Source: Symbiodinium natans
Taxonomy: Eukaryota; Sar; Dinophyceae; Suessiales; Symbiodiniaceae
DNA: 64,000 bases
Reading direction: 5' to 3'
Assembly (NCBI GenBank): GCA_905221605.1
Contig: CAJNDS010002113.1
Location: 155,001-219,000, forward strand
Part shown: in pieces, positions 23,060 to 34,619 of the stretch
How positions within the stretch are numbered: the first letter of the stretch is position 1
How the letters are laid out: each line of letters begins with the position of its first letter
Translations under genes and position numbers: made by a program
Notes under the pieces: generated by a model
The model's database searches: none
Told to the model about the DNA's origin: nothing
The model's input: the letters and a program-made list of their open reading frames with translations, nothing else

Positions 23060-24600
23060 ACCCCTAAGAACTCAGGCGGGGTGGCCGGGCTGGCGTCGCG
23101 AGCTGCGCATGCAGACGCGAGGGCGGTTTTCTTAGGCATTGGCTTTGCCGGAGTCCCAAAAAATTTTGGGATTTTTCTTTGGTCAAGGGGCGGGCTTGAC
23201 CCAAATTCTCAAGACGCAAAAGCATGAGAAGTGGTAGCCAAGTTCATAAGCATACATTGGCATTGTCGCTGCGGCTCATGGGCACGAGCCACCCTAAAAA
23301 AAAATCGGCTGGATGGCCGGGCAAGCGTCGCGAGCTGCGCACGCGGACGTGAGGGCGGTTGTCTAGGCACAGGCTGGACTTCGTGCCTGAAAGTTTTGAA
23401 GTCCTTGTGAATTGCACCGATGCCCCAACGGCTTTGAGGCTTCTCCTCATGTTCAGGGGACGGGCTTCACCGCGTGTCAAGGTGAAAATGCATGAGAAGC
23501 GGTAGCCAAAACCCTAGGCATGGCTGGCATTGTCGCGGGCCGCGTGTGGGAAAGTGTCGTCCTAAACCTCGAAGAACTCAGGCAGGATGGCCAGGCTGGC
23601 GTCGCGAGCTGCGCACGCGGACGCGAGGGCACATTTCCTAGAAATCGGCTGGACTTCGTGCCTGAAAAGTTTTGAAGTCCCTGTGAGTTTGCCCCGATGC
23701 CCGAAGAGCTTTGAGGCTTCTCCTCATGCTCAGGGGGCGGGCTTGACCGAGACTCTCAAGGCGAAAAAGCACGAGAAGTGGTAGCCAATACATAGGCAGA
23801 GACGGCATTGTTGCGGGCAGGCGTGGGCGTGTGCCATCCTAAACCCTCACAAAACTCAGACCGGATGGCCGGGCTGGCTTCGGGGGCGGCGCGCGCGGAC
23901 GTGAGGGCGGTTTGCTTAGACCTTGGCTGGACTTTCGTACCTAAAAGTTTTGAAGTCCTTGTGAGTTGCACCGATGCCCCAAAAGCTTTGAGGCTTCTTC
24001 TCATGGGCAGGGGAAGGGCTTGATCGAGACTCTGAGGCGAAAAAGCATGAGAAGTGGTAGCCAATACATAGGCCGAGATGGCATTGGTGCGGGCAGGCGT
24101 GGGAGCGTGCCATCCTAAACCCTCAAAAACTCAGGCTAGATGGCCGGGCTGGCTTCAGGAGCGGCGCGCGCGGACGTGAGGGCGGTTTGCTTAGGCTTGG
24201 CTGGACTTTCATGCCTGAAAGTTTTGAAGTCCTTGAAAGTTGCACCGATGCCCCAAAGGCTTTGAGGCATCTCTGCGTGTTCAGCGGACTGGCTTCACCG
24301 CGTGTCAAGGTGAAAATGCATGAGAAGCGGCAGCCAAAAACCTAGGCCTGGATGGCATTGTCACGGGCAGCATGTGGGAGTGTGCCATCCTAAACCCTTA
24401 ACTCAGGCAGGATGGCCAGGATCGCGTCGGGAGCTGCGCACGCGGACGTGAGGGCAAATTTCCTAGAATGTGGCTGGACTTCGTGCCTGAAAGTTTTCAA
24501 GTCCTTGTGAAACGCACCGAGGCCCGAAAAGCTTTGAGGCTTCTCCTCATGGTCAAGGGACGGGCTGGCCTTGTGGCAGCGTATTCCTCAGGGCAGTGTT
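23060..24600. repeat. Tandem array, about 270-bp unit, six copies
   Basis: GATGGCCGGGCTGGC or a variant recurs at about 23,080, 23,310, 23,588, 23,864, 24,138 and 24,410. It shares unit organisation and words with the 16.8-17.9 kb array, including GGCGTCGCG followed by GCGCACGCGGACG and then AAAGTTTTGAAGTCC. The two arrays are diverged members of one satellite family. Confidence 0.85.
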
Positions 24601-26060
24601 TGCATGAAAAATCTAGGCGGCTGCAGGCAGAAACAGCATTGCTGCGTGTATTTTGTGTTTGCACGCCCTCGCAAAACTCCCTGAAGGCAGCGCGCTCGAT
24701 TTCTGGGAGCTTTGGCGCTGACTTATGGGCACCATCCCGCGGGGAGGGATTTTGCACGCCAAAATGTAGGCAAATGCGAGCAGAAACGTCGTGGCGGCGT
24801 GCTCTTGTGCCTGCGTGTGAACCTAGATCTTGTGGTGGGAAAGGCCTCTTTGGGCTGCGGCGCAAAGCTGAGGGCTTAGAAACAGCCTTATTTGGGGCTG
24901 TGGCTCGAGGCCGATAGCGTAGATAAGTGGCTGGCCGGCCTAGAGGCTCTGGGCGGAAGCTGGAGGCAAAGATGAGATCTTGTCCCCCCTATGTGGTCGA
25001 AGCCAATGGTTAAGGTTAATAGCGTTGGCCCCCTTTGGGGCCTCAGCTCAGGGCGGCAGGCCGAGATGAAGGATGGCTCAGCTGGAGGCGGCGGGCTGGC
25101 ACTGAAGGCCAAAATGAGGGCTTGGGCCCCTCGAGGCTTCAGCATAGCCGCGTGGGCCCCCCTGTAAAGCTGTGACCTGAAGCTTCAGGCCGAGTGAAAA
25201 GCTTTGGCCCCCTTTGGGGCGACTGCTTCAGGTCGCAGGCTGACATAGAGGCTTGTCTCGCTTGTCGGCTTTGGGCGGAGGTCAAGGGAAAAGACACGCT
25301 TTTGGCCCTGGGCTGCAGCGAAACTCTGAGGGTTACTTAGAGGCTTGTTTTCTTTGATGCAATGGCAAAAGGCTGGTGGCTAAGATCTGCTGTGGCCTCT
25401 TTGAGGCTGCGGCTTGAGGCCGAGGCCTGAGGTGAGCCTGGAGGCTGCGGACCGAGCCCCTTTAGGCTGGATGTGGCGTAAGGCTTCAGGCGCCAAGAAA
25501 GAAGGGCTTAGGCCCCCTTTCAGGTTGCTGCTGAAGGCCGCGAGCTGCGATGCGGGGCTAGTTCGCTTGGAGGGCTGATGACCTCCTTGAGGTTGCAGGC
25601 TAAAGCTAGCAGTTGGGATGGCGGCCCCTTGAGACTGCGGCTCAACTGGGCGCTGCTGGCGCAGGCTGAGGGACTCAATTGGGGGCTGTGGGTCGAACCA
25701 TTTTTCCCAAAGGTTTCTTCCCCTGCGTATTGCGCAGATGTCACAAAAGGCCCCTCGAGGCTTCGGCATAGCGGTGTGGGCCTCCCTGATAGCTGTGACC
25801 TCGGGCAGAAAGAGGACGATGTCGTCGAAAGTACCTGGGCGAGGTGGGGGTTCAGGGGGCTTGGCCCAGGGAACTTTTGAGGGCTGGGGAGGCTGCCAAT
25901 CCTGGGCACTGGCGTGCTGCGAGCCGCAGCTAGGCATCCGAGGCAGAGGTGCTGGAGGAGTACTCCAGGCGGGGCTGGGGGTACCCAGTGCAAAAAAGGC
26001 GCATAGGGAGTGGTGAATGGCGGGGTCCCGCAGGCAGGGGAGGCAAAATCTGTGCAGCAT
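24601..26060. repeat. GC-rich degenerate repeat field (second)
   Basis: Same word content as 17.9-20.5 kb (GGCTGCGGCTTGAGGCCGAG, GCTCAACTGGG and similar). The minus-strand frames across it are proline-rich because of composition. Confidence 0.6.
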
Positions 26061-26063
26061 TGC

Positions 26064-27068
26064 TCAGCAGGTGCTGAGGCGGCGGGGCCTTGGGCTGAGG
26101 CAAGGGCCTGCCATGGGCAGGTGACTAGGCAAGAGGTTGGTTGGCGGTAGAGGAGGCGGACTTGAAGCCAAAAGGAGCTGCCGGAACGACACCTGGGCGG
26201 GCATTTTGGGCAGGGCTTCGGGGGGGAGGTTCCGTTCGAGGCGGTTGACTCGATCCTCTAGGCAAAAGCTTTCGCGGCGTATCCTGGCGAGGGGGTCTGC
26301 TTCGGACCACTGATCTGCGGGCACCTGGAAGGTTCTTAGGGTGTCGAGGTGGGCATTATAGGGCAGGGCTGCCATGCGCCTGGCAATGCTAAGCTGTGCA
26401 GGAATGGGCCCGACGTGGCACTAAGGTGGCGAATTTCGGCCTCGGCCCGAACTTTCAAAGCCAGGAAGTCGCAAACTAGGGAGTCGAAATCCTCCTTTAG
26501 GCGGGCATGGGCTAGTTGGGCTTGGGCTAAGGCATTAAGGGCTGAATTAAGCTGCGAGAAAGGCTGTGTTTGAGTTGCGCGGCGTGGCTGCCGAGCAAGC
26601 CTGAGAGGATCTCTTGAGCTCGGAGCTGGTTGTGCTGGTGGACCAATAGGTCTTGCATGAAACGTACGTCCCACCAGATCGGAGGCAATTGTGCTTCCAC
26701 TGGGAGTTGTTCGACTGGGCGAGAGGCCTCTGTGCTGTAAAAGAACCCAAAAACGGCCTCTGAGCCGTAGGCAGGGCTGTCACCGAGGCTGCTGTGCATC
26801 GCGAAGATGAAGGCGGCGAGGAGGTCGGGCATCCAGTGGGAGCATAAGCAGTTGGTGTCCCTGTGCTGTAAGGGAACTCCGAAGGCGGCCTCTGAGCCGT
26901 AGGCAGGGCTGTCACCAAAGCTGCTGGGCATCGCAAAGATGTAGGCGGAGAAGAGGTCGTGCATCCAGTGGGAGCATGCGCAGTTGGCGGGCCCTCAGGC
27001 AAAATGTGCACAATATTAGAGCCCAGCGGGCTCTCAAGCGCGTCGTGTGGAAGGCAGAGCGGTGCCAA
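26064..27068 (-). pseudogene. Unrecognised minus-strand coding remnant with frameshifts
   Basis: Successive minus-strand frames give protein-like sequence. The first (26,964-26,527) contains a duplicated module (FAMPSSFGDSPAYGSEAAFG, then FAMHSSLGDSPAYGSEAVFG) followed by LPPIWWDVRFMQDLLVHQHN. The next (26,674-26,336) is helix-forming (LNSALNALAQAQLAHARLKE, DFDSLVCDFLALKVRAEAEI). The next (26,375-26,064) continues with FQVPADQWSEADPLARIRRE. Each passes into the next by a frame change, so the unit is broken or intron-split. The family is not known to me. Its position at the right end of the repeat block suggests an element-encoded ORF1-like protein, but that is a guess. Confidence 0.4.
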
Positions 27069-27276
27069 AGAGCGATGCGCCGTTAATGCAAGCGGATCAG
27101 CTGCTGCCAGCTGCGGCCGTCGGCATTATCAGAGGCATCCTAAGCTGTCCAAATAGGCATGGGACTGTTCGAGGCCATGGGCGCGGGCGACTCTCTGGGC
27201 AAGGCAGAGAGAAAACACCGGGCTTACCGGGGGCTGGAACCTCTAGAAAAGCAGGTAAGGGCTTAGCGGCCTCGAA

Positions 27277-27397
27277 AAAAGCTCACGATCTATGCAAGGC
27301 CCCAACTCACAGGGTTAGGTTAGGGCCAGCTGAGCCAAGAGCCAGCTGGGCAAGGGCAAACATGGGAGGTCATGATTCATGCGTGTCAAAACACCTG
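27277..27397 (+). repeat. 121-bp direct repeat, right copy
   Basis: Partner of 16,102-16,222 in the same orientation. Here it directly abuts the 21-bp boundary repeat. Confidence 0.9.
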
Positions 27398-27398
27398 A

Positions 27399-27419
27399 GA
27401 TCTTGTCGAAAAACAACTC
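27399..27419. repeat. Right 21-bp boundary repeat
   Basis: Exact copy of 15,880-15,900. Sequence beyond it changes from GC-rich repeats to ordinary AT-moderate DNA. Confidence 0.7.
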
Positions 27420-27599
27420 TGTGCACTCACACTGCCAGCATCTTTGTGGCACTGTACATTTGCGACAGAAAGTAAGTTACCATGAGCTTCTCGCTCCACT
27501 TGTCGCATTTAACGAGCAACAGGTCGTGTCCGTAAAACCACTGGAACGAAACGGACCTGCCGATACATCAATTTTTCCATGCGCGCAGCGGTGGAAAAA

Positions 27600-28050
27600 T
27601 TTACTGGCGGTCTTCCGCCCAGGTCTTCAAGACCTTCTGCAAAACCTGTCCGTGGATGTGCGCTTCTTTGAACTGGCGGCGTAAAGTGATCAGTTGGTTG
27701 CAGAATTTATAGAGATAAACAACAAGCTCGAAGCCACAATTTGAGTTGACATTAACTATGCAGCCGGTTTGGGTTTTTTGTTTTTCCTGGTTTGAGACGG
27801 GCTCCATTGTGTAAATCTTCCCCTACGGGAAAGCTTCTTCGGTGCAGAATAACTAAACGCATCGCAGTATCATTGAGGCCAGCGTGCATCGGCTCAAGCC
27901 GAGGGTCATCGTAGTTGCTTGCAAGTGGAAGTTGACCTTTAAGAGTCTTCTTGTGCCACGGGTCCCTTGCAGAGAAAGTGCAAAATTCTTCATTTACAAG
28001 CTTGACCATTACGGCTTCTAGAGAAGGTAGAGAAGGCCCTTTGAGCATCT
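27600..28050 (-). other. Possible minus-strand coding remnant, unrecognised
   Basis: A 98-codon minus frame (28,048-27,752) includes FSARDPWHKKTLKGQLPLAS and AMRLVILHRRSFPVGEDL. It looks protein-like but is short, and no family is recognised. Confidence 0.25.
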
Positions 28051-28704
28051 AGAAGCGGAGGATCACAATTGTGAAAAATCGTCGTTGGTCTGTTGCACAA
28101 AAAAGACTTGGCGCAGTCTAACCGGCACCTACAGTCCGCAAGTGAATTACAGCCACCAACACCGCTCTAAGGCAGCAATTCCAGGCCGCTTGCTGCATCC
28201 TTTCAGAAGCTTCTGGCCCTTTCCAAGCAGACATGTTGTCTAAAGACGTTACGTCAAGCGGCGGACCGCTGCTAAAAAAGTTTGCGGTGCCAAAAGCAGC
28301 AAAGCAAAGAACCCAGTCAATTTGCTAAAAGTTCTTTTTTGGCCGACTCGAGAGGGCATTACTGAGAATAAGACCCAACTTGCGAAGGTGTGTTGCATCT
28401 CTTTTGACCTGGTGCCAGAGCAAGAGCATTTGGCCGGATGCCATCAGAACAGAAACGGAAAACTTGCCTTAAGAGCAAATTTGTGCCAGCTGCAGGCAGC
28501 AGACGGTGCTTGCGGTGCTCGCAGTGATGTAAAAACCTGATGTGGGACACTGTCTTGCAGGTAAGCATCGAGGGCATCTTTCACATTGACAGTGGGATTC
28601 CAGACCACTGTACTTTTGGCAGCACTGGTGGCACGCTCACTGTCGCTTCTGTACCGGCCTTGGCTTTCGCCACGGTGCCTAAGTCGTTGGCCTTGGTTCT
28701 TTGT

Positions 28705-30128
28705 TTAAGATCTTCTTGGTGTCGGAGTGTCCATGATCTTCTGTATGGTTCCGGCAGCATCGTCATCGTCCTCATCAATCGGCTTGTGGGGCTCATCTAG
28801 GCTGTGCTCTTCCTCCTCCGCCATGGCGGGGGTCCGCCTTGTTTCCGCGGGGCCGCACGGTGCACGACCGGTGAGAAAAGCCACCATGCGGCCTTGCAAG
28901 TGGATGTTTCCCCTTTTCGATTACCACCCTCGAAGGTGCTGTGGTATTGGCAAGTTCAGAAGGCCATTCGGACAATGTGGCTTCGCCAAAGCCACAATGG
29001 CACGGCATGTAGAAGTACCCATCCCGACTGGCATTCCAGGGTCGATGAGGAGGAGCTAACGCAAGCCTGTCTGTTGCCCCGCAATACCGCCACCGCTGAC
29101 CCGCCAACTGCTGTGAGGGAGTCAAGCATGAAGGCCAAAAAATCATAAAAGCGTGCTGAAACGCCCTTTACACGGTATCGTCCGCAACACCCTGATTGGG
29201 AGGGTCCATGGCAATGAAGTGCTGCGGGCCGGAGTAAGGGTTTGACTGCTGTCTGGTAGTCTTTCCCCTTTGAATCGGTAGCTGTTGCTACTTGCAGGTT
29301 TCCTCCCTGGGAAACTAGGAGGGCTCTGCTGACTGCGGCCCCAGGTTCTACTTGGATATGTGGCCGGGCTGAGCACAGTTGTGCGCCTGGGTGTTGGGAA
29401 CTCTGGGTCGGTTTTCCAATTATCGAACCGCAATTTGTGTTGGCTGTTGCTCGGGGTTGCTCCACTGGCTGACCACCATGGGGTGCCCTGGGCTGGTCTT
29501 GCATCCGCTGTTCTTGCTGTCAAGTTCCCACTGGCTGACCACCATGGGGCGCGCGCTGGCCTTTCCTCTTGCTGCAGGCTAGAGTAAGGGTTTGACTGCT
29601 GTCTGGTAGTCTTTCCCCTCGGAATCGGTAGCTGTTGCTACTCGCAGGCTTCCTCCCTGGGAAGCTTGGAGGGCTCTGCTGACTGCGGCCCCAGTTGTGC
29701 GCCTGGGTGTTGGGAACTTTGGTCGGGCTTCAATAATAGAGCCGCAAGTTGTGTTGGCTGTTGCTCGGGGCTGCTCCACTGGCTGACCACCATGGGGTGC
29801 CCTGGGCTGGTCTTGCATCCGTTGTTCTTGCTAACAAGTCCCCACTGGCTGACCATGCTGGCCTTGCCTCTCCTCTGGGAAAGTTGGCCACTTTGTACCT
29901 TCCCTTTTCGCTACCGGTGCCTGGTACCTGCCCGCGTTGGTCGGTAACTTCGCTGTCCTTCTTCGATTTACAGCTTTCCGTGCTGACCTTCGTTGCACCA
30001 GTGGCTTCATGATGGTGATTTTGATGATCTGGCAAACTCTCGCATTTTGCGACTCCCCCGCATGCTCTGCGCTGCTTGATTACACCTGGATTTCTGCGAC
30101 GACTTCGAGTACTGAGCGCGGGGGACAC
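28705..30128 (-). other. Minus-strand coding-like region with a 350-bp duplication
   Basis: Several minus frames are protein-like: 30,128-29,730 (Lys/Ser-rich, SEKGRYKVANFPRGEARPAW), frames with Gln/Pro/Ser-rich content across 29.1-29.8 kb, and a short acidic end at 28,820-28,705 (MAEEEEHSL, IDEDDDDAAGTIQKIM). A direct duplication of about 350 bp lies inside it (AGTAAGGGTTTGACTGCTGT at about 29,233 and 29,583). No known domain is seen. Fragmented repeat-containing protein or element remains are both possible. Confidence 0.3.
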
Positions 30129-30315
30129 CTAGACGTTTGGCGCTTTGGTTTTGGCGGGTTGCTGCGGGTTTGGTGGTTGTGTTTTGTGGTGGTTTTGGTG
30201 TGTGTTTGCTTTGGTTTTCGCGCCTGCGACTGTTTCACCTCTAGTGTTGAGACCCACAAGGACGGCCTACTGCGCTGCTGATGTAGTAAAGAGGCGTCGG
30301 TTCAAAAAAAAAGAA

Positions 30316-31515
30316 GCTCCTTCGTTCTCACCTTCCAAGCCTTCGAGGCCCCCCTTCGTCCTCACCCTTCGAAGCCCCCCCCCCTTTCCTCACCCTTCGA
30401 AGCCTTCGAAGCCTTCGCTTCGAAGCCTCTCCCCGTTCATCTTTGAAGCCTTCGAAGCTTTTTGAAACCATTGCTTCTGCAATTTGGGGTTGCCGACCTC
30501 AGCTTGGAAGGCTTCGACTGAGAGGCGGTTTTTTTGTTGGAGTTCAGGGAAGAGTTGGAATTACTTCGGTGCATGCTCTCCCTGCAAGCTTTGGGGGGGG
30601 TGTGGGGGGGGCGCGTAGCCCCCCCGCCCTTCGAAAAGAGAGAAGAATCGAAGGGAAGAGAAGAGAATTATTCTAAATTCCACGCCCTCAGTTTCTTGTT
30701 GTCCTTCGAAGCCTGTGGAAGAGAAGAGTGAAGAATTATTCTAAATTCCACCCCCCTCAATTTCTTGTCCTTCGAAGGCCTGTGGAAGAGAAGAGAAGAG
30801 AATTATTCTAAATTCCACCCCCCTCAGTTTCTTGTTGTCCTTCGAAGCCTGTGGAAGAGAAGAGTGAAGAATTATTCTAAATTCCACCCCCCCTCAATTT
30901 CTTGTCCTTCGAAGGCCTGTGGAAGAGAATTATTCTAAATTCCACCCCCCTCAGTTTTTTGTAGAAGAGAAGAGTGGAGAATTGTTCTAAATTCCACCCC
31001 CTCAATTTCTTGTCCTTCGAAGGCTTGTAATTTCTTTTTGAAGATGAGAGAGAAGGGACTTCTTCTAAATTCCACCCACCCGAATCTTGTTTTGTTTTTT
31101 GGATCTCATTTTTGGATCTCATTCTTCGAAACTCAGAGAAGACTCTGGAGATGCCTCCGTCTCTCACCTTCCAAGCCTTCGAAGCCCCTTCGTCCTCACC
31201 TTCGAAGCCCCCTTCGTCCTCACCCTTCGAAGCCTTCGAAGCCCCCCCCCCCCTTTGTCCTCACCCTTCGAAGCCTTCGAAGCCTTGGAAGCCCTCCCCC
31301 CTTCGTCCTCGCCTTCGAAGCCTTCGAAGCCCCCTTCGTCCTCACCTTGGAAGCCTTCGAAGCCCCTTCGTCCTCATTTTTGGAAGCCTTCGAAGCCTTC
31401 GTCCTCACCCTTCGAAGCCTTGGAAGCCTTCGTCCTCACCTTCGAGGCTTCAGACCTTCACCCCCCCCCTCCCCCCCCCCTTCGACCCTTCGGCTTCGAA
31501 GGCTTCGAAGGGTAA
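30316..31515. repeat. CCTTCGAAG satellite and about 70-bp subarray
   Basis: Two parts (30,316-30,460 and 31,165-31,510) are built from CCTTCGAAGCC and CTTCGTCCTCACC in irregular alternation. Between them, 30,650-31,075 is an array of about 60-75-bp units with GAATTATTCTAAATTCCACC and TTTCTTGTCCTTCGAAGG, in six to seven copies. The TTCGAA core is palindromic. Apparent frames (EAFEAF, SKPSKP) are translation of the repeat. Confidence 0.9.
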
Positions 31516-31548
31516 CGGGGTGCAGAAGACGGTAAAAAGAGATGTGTT

Positions 31549-31835
31549 TGCCCGATCAGACAAGTGGTTGCCCAGTTTGCCGACCATTGACCATTGACTT
31601 CTCGTCATGGAAAGATCGCATCTTGGAAGCGCTCGGCTTCTTGACCTGGATGGAGAAGTTGACCAGTTGGGTTTGGATTGTGTTTCCCAATGACATCCTG
31701 CGACAGACGTTTGCAAGTCATGAGAAGAGTTCTCTGATTCTGCAGACGTATGTTGAAAGTGAAGGCACTTATCAACAGTCTGGCTTCGTGGGTGGCGAAG
31801 AAATATCACGAGCTAAATGCCTGTATCGCAGTTAG
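31549..31835 (+). pseudogene. Copia-like gag fragment (plus copy)
   Basis: Encodes IDFSSWKDRILEALGFLTWM followed by EKLTSWVWIVFPND. It is the inverted counterpart of 13,920-14,075. The similarity begins abruptly just after the CCTTCGAAG satellite. Confidence 0.5.
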
Positions 31836-32539
31836 GAAACCAGACCGTGAAAGCCCCAAGCATTCCGGAAATTGTTGTCTGAAATGAAAAATTTATGAAG
31901 TTGATCAATAGTCTCGATTCCGATGTACATGCGATTCTTTGGAAACCGCAGGGTTCCTAGGATATTTTGATTAAGCGAGAGAGGCTGGAGCCGAGCATGG
32001 CAAAACCTCTCTGTGCTACGCATGCGCACTCCTCTTTCTCTGTATGCAGTTGCTCAGCGAATGGGAGGGTGGTGGGAGCTGCTGCGCGGCAGCTGAGCTC
32101 AGAGTGAGCCCCGCCCGCCCGCCCTACAGTTCAGGAGTGCGCTGACCCGAGTGTCAGAACAGCCTAACCCTGCCGTCGAGCACGGCACCTCGTTGCGCCC
32201 CCATCAGAAAAGACGTTGCAGTCGCTCTGGAGTTTGAGTTCAAGGGTTTTGCTAAGCGGTCAAAATGGCGGATTAAAGATGCAAGATTCGGTGATGGGTT
32301 CTACTGTCGGAAAAATGCCGAAGCCATTGCTTGTTCATGGCAGTGAGTCGTTTGAAGATCTGAAGCGAGTTGCTCTAAAGTTTGAAGTGAGCAGAGGTCT
32401 GAAGCCCCACATCCAGTGAGGGTCCGGAGGCTGGAAGCCAAGAATTTTGTTGGCATATGGGGCATTCGACATCAGGCAGGCAACGAGCATGTCTCGTAGA
32501 ACACTTTGTGCGGAGTGACATCGTCGGAATGCGCAGAAT

Positions 32540-32895
32540 GTGCGGCTCGAGTCAGCCCAGATCCGCCAGGAAATTTCGCAATGGCTCGTGTTGGTGCAGC
32601 TCGCGCCTTATGTGAATGTGAAGTGGCGATCGAGTGCTTCTTCGACTGGCTTTGCCTGCGCCGTCATGGGCTCATTGAAACGCGTGCAAGACGCAGACAC
32701 GCCATTGGAGCCTGTTGAGCACGCAAAGTACCGAACCGTAGCAGGGAAGTTGCTCTGGCCAGCTTTCGTTCTGCCGGATTGCTCTTACGCTGTCAAGGAA
32801 CTGTCGTGTGACGTGAAGTCACCCACATTGGCAAGCCTGGCTCAGCTGAAGCATTTGGTAAGGTACATTGTAGGCCGGAGCAGACGGTGCTAAGG
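32540..32895 (+). pseudogene. Ty1/copia reverse transcriptase C-terminus / RNase H junction
   Basis: The frame contains EHAKYRTVAGKLLWPAFV, then LPDCSYAVKELS, and then LAQLKHLVRYIVG. This matches the conserved copia block where Y-x-VG-L-Y is followed by RPD-x-x-YAV-x-x-LS and a LRYL-x-GT element. Upstream, SSASSTGFACAVMGSLK is less conserved. The frame ends about 10 residues after the motif. No integrase, protease or catalytic YVDD motif and no LTRs were seen. With the gag-like piece 0.7 kb upstream on the same strand it forms a decayed copia remnant of about 1.4 kb. Confidence 0.65.
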
Positions 32896-33118
32896 TTGTG
32901 TTCCCTCCTGGCCACCCAACCTTCTACACACGAGAAAGAAACGCTTCATTCTAGGCTATCACTCTCAGAAACGTCTATGTCGTCCTCAGCGTGCACCAGC
33001 ATGGCTTTAGCGCCTTCAGGCTTAAAAAGCTAACCATCCATGCCAGCTTAGCGCCATCGTCAGTGTCCAGCCCGTCTTCGACTGCGCACCTGAGATTAGT
33101 AGCTTGTTGTGCTCCAAA

Positions 33119-33493
33119 TCACCAAGTGATTCTCAATTGCTGCTCAAAGTGATTTCGGAGCAGGTAGAAGCAGTAGTAGGTCTGGGCAGGATTGCGGTCC
33201 CAGCAGCCATGACGGGCCCGGAGACGGGGACCATTCATTGGCAGTCGATGTAGCGACAACAAGACATTGTACTCCACCGCCAGCTCAGCTCGTTTCTGAT
33301 CTGACAAGAGCCTCATGTAGCGGAGCACCCACGGCTTGTAATCCGTAAATGCGAACAGCTGTGTGGCATATCTGATAGTGCCAAAGATCGCCCTAGCTGT
33401 TTTGTGTCGCCGTATGAGGGCGGCCTTGGCTACACGCAGGCGATTGCCTGCGAAAAAGATATTGAGCAATGCCCTGCAGATCACACAACACAT
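33119..33493 (-). other. 124-codon minus-strand frame, unrecognised
   Basis: Reads for example RAIFGTIRYATQLFAFTDYK and LLSLHRLPMNGPRLRA. Residue use is varied and protein-like, but no family is recognised. The start is not supported. Confidence 0.25.
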
Positions 33494-34619
33494 GCTCGAC
33501 AGCCCTCTGTTTGGCTTACATCAGGTTCAAAGGACACTGTGGAAGCGTGCATGTGCATGCAGTCTTCTTATCCCTTCATGGGCCATGGCTGGGCAACATA
33601 AAGAAATCTCATATGGGCCACCCGTCTTTTTCCTCGTTTACGGCTTAACATGCGCTTTGCAACGCACATACGTGTAGCCGCCCCCTTTTGTTAATTCAAA
33701 CCGCTCTAAACGGAAAAAAGGCAAGCCTCTAAAAAAGCTGACCAAAAAATCACAACAGATTAGAACACCCAAGGATTGGGATTCGAAGTTGTTTCTTCTT
33801 TCATCTTGAATGTAAATTGATGCTTAGAATTTCCCTGCTCCCTCTGCGGTATCTTCTCCGTCCCTTCCAGCACGTCAAGCCAACTCCTGCTTAAGTGAAG
33901 CCGTCATCATCAAGTACAATCCTGGTGGCTTGTCTACATCTCCTAGGTTTTTCAGGGATTTTACTGCTATTTGCTTAAGAACGCACCAAAAAATGTAAAT
34001 GACAACTCTTGTATTCCCCTGATTAAGAAAATGTGTGTTTGCATGTTTTTTAAAGCAATTAGTAGTTTAGGGTTTAGGGAAGGTGTGCACAAATTTAAGC
34101 CCCAAGACCTGAGCCGCAAGTATCAGCTCCAGTCAACCTCAACACTGAACCTCAACCCTGAAGAGGACTTTTTAGTATACAGTATACAGACCCAACCTGA
34201 ACCCCTTCAATCCTTAAACCAGGACCGAAAGACCCTACCCCTCCAAAACCGCCCGAGCAACTTTTGAACTGGAGAGTGTCCTTTTTGTTTCCCAGGTGTA
34301 GGACTTTAGGGTTTAGGGTTTAGGATTTGGGTTGGGGAGCCTTCCTTGCGACTTAGGGTACGTTTAGGGTTAAGGTGCAGGGTGAAGGGGCACGGCATGA
34401 AGATACCACCATTAGCAAGACATCTGGAGGGGCCCTCAATATGAAGGGGTTATGCTTAGAGCTTATAAAGCTTACAGGGTTTAGGAGGGGTAGACCTCAA
34501 TTCAGCCCCTTTTAAAATGAATTAAGGTTTTACTCGAAACCTTAATCCCTACACCCCAAAAAAACCCGTAAACCCTAAACCTGCAGTGAGGGTTTTAGGG
34601 TTTGGGGTTGAGGAGCTTG

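Noticed and set aside
30316..31515. Frames encoding EAFEAF/SKPSKP repeats
   Set aside because: They are translation of the CCTTCGAAG satellite in several frames on both strands.
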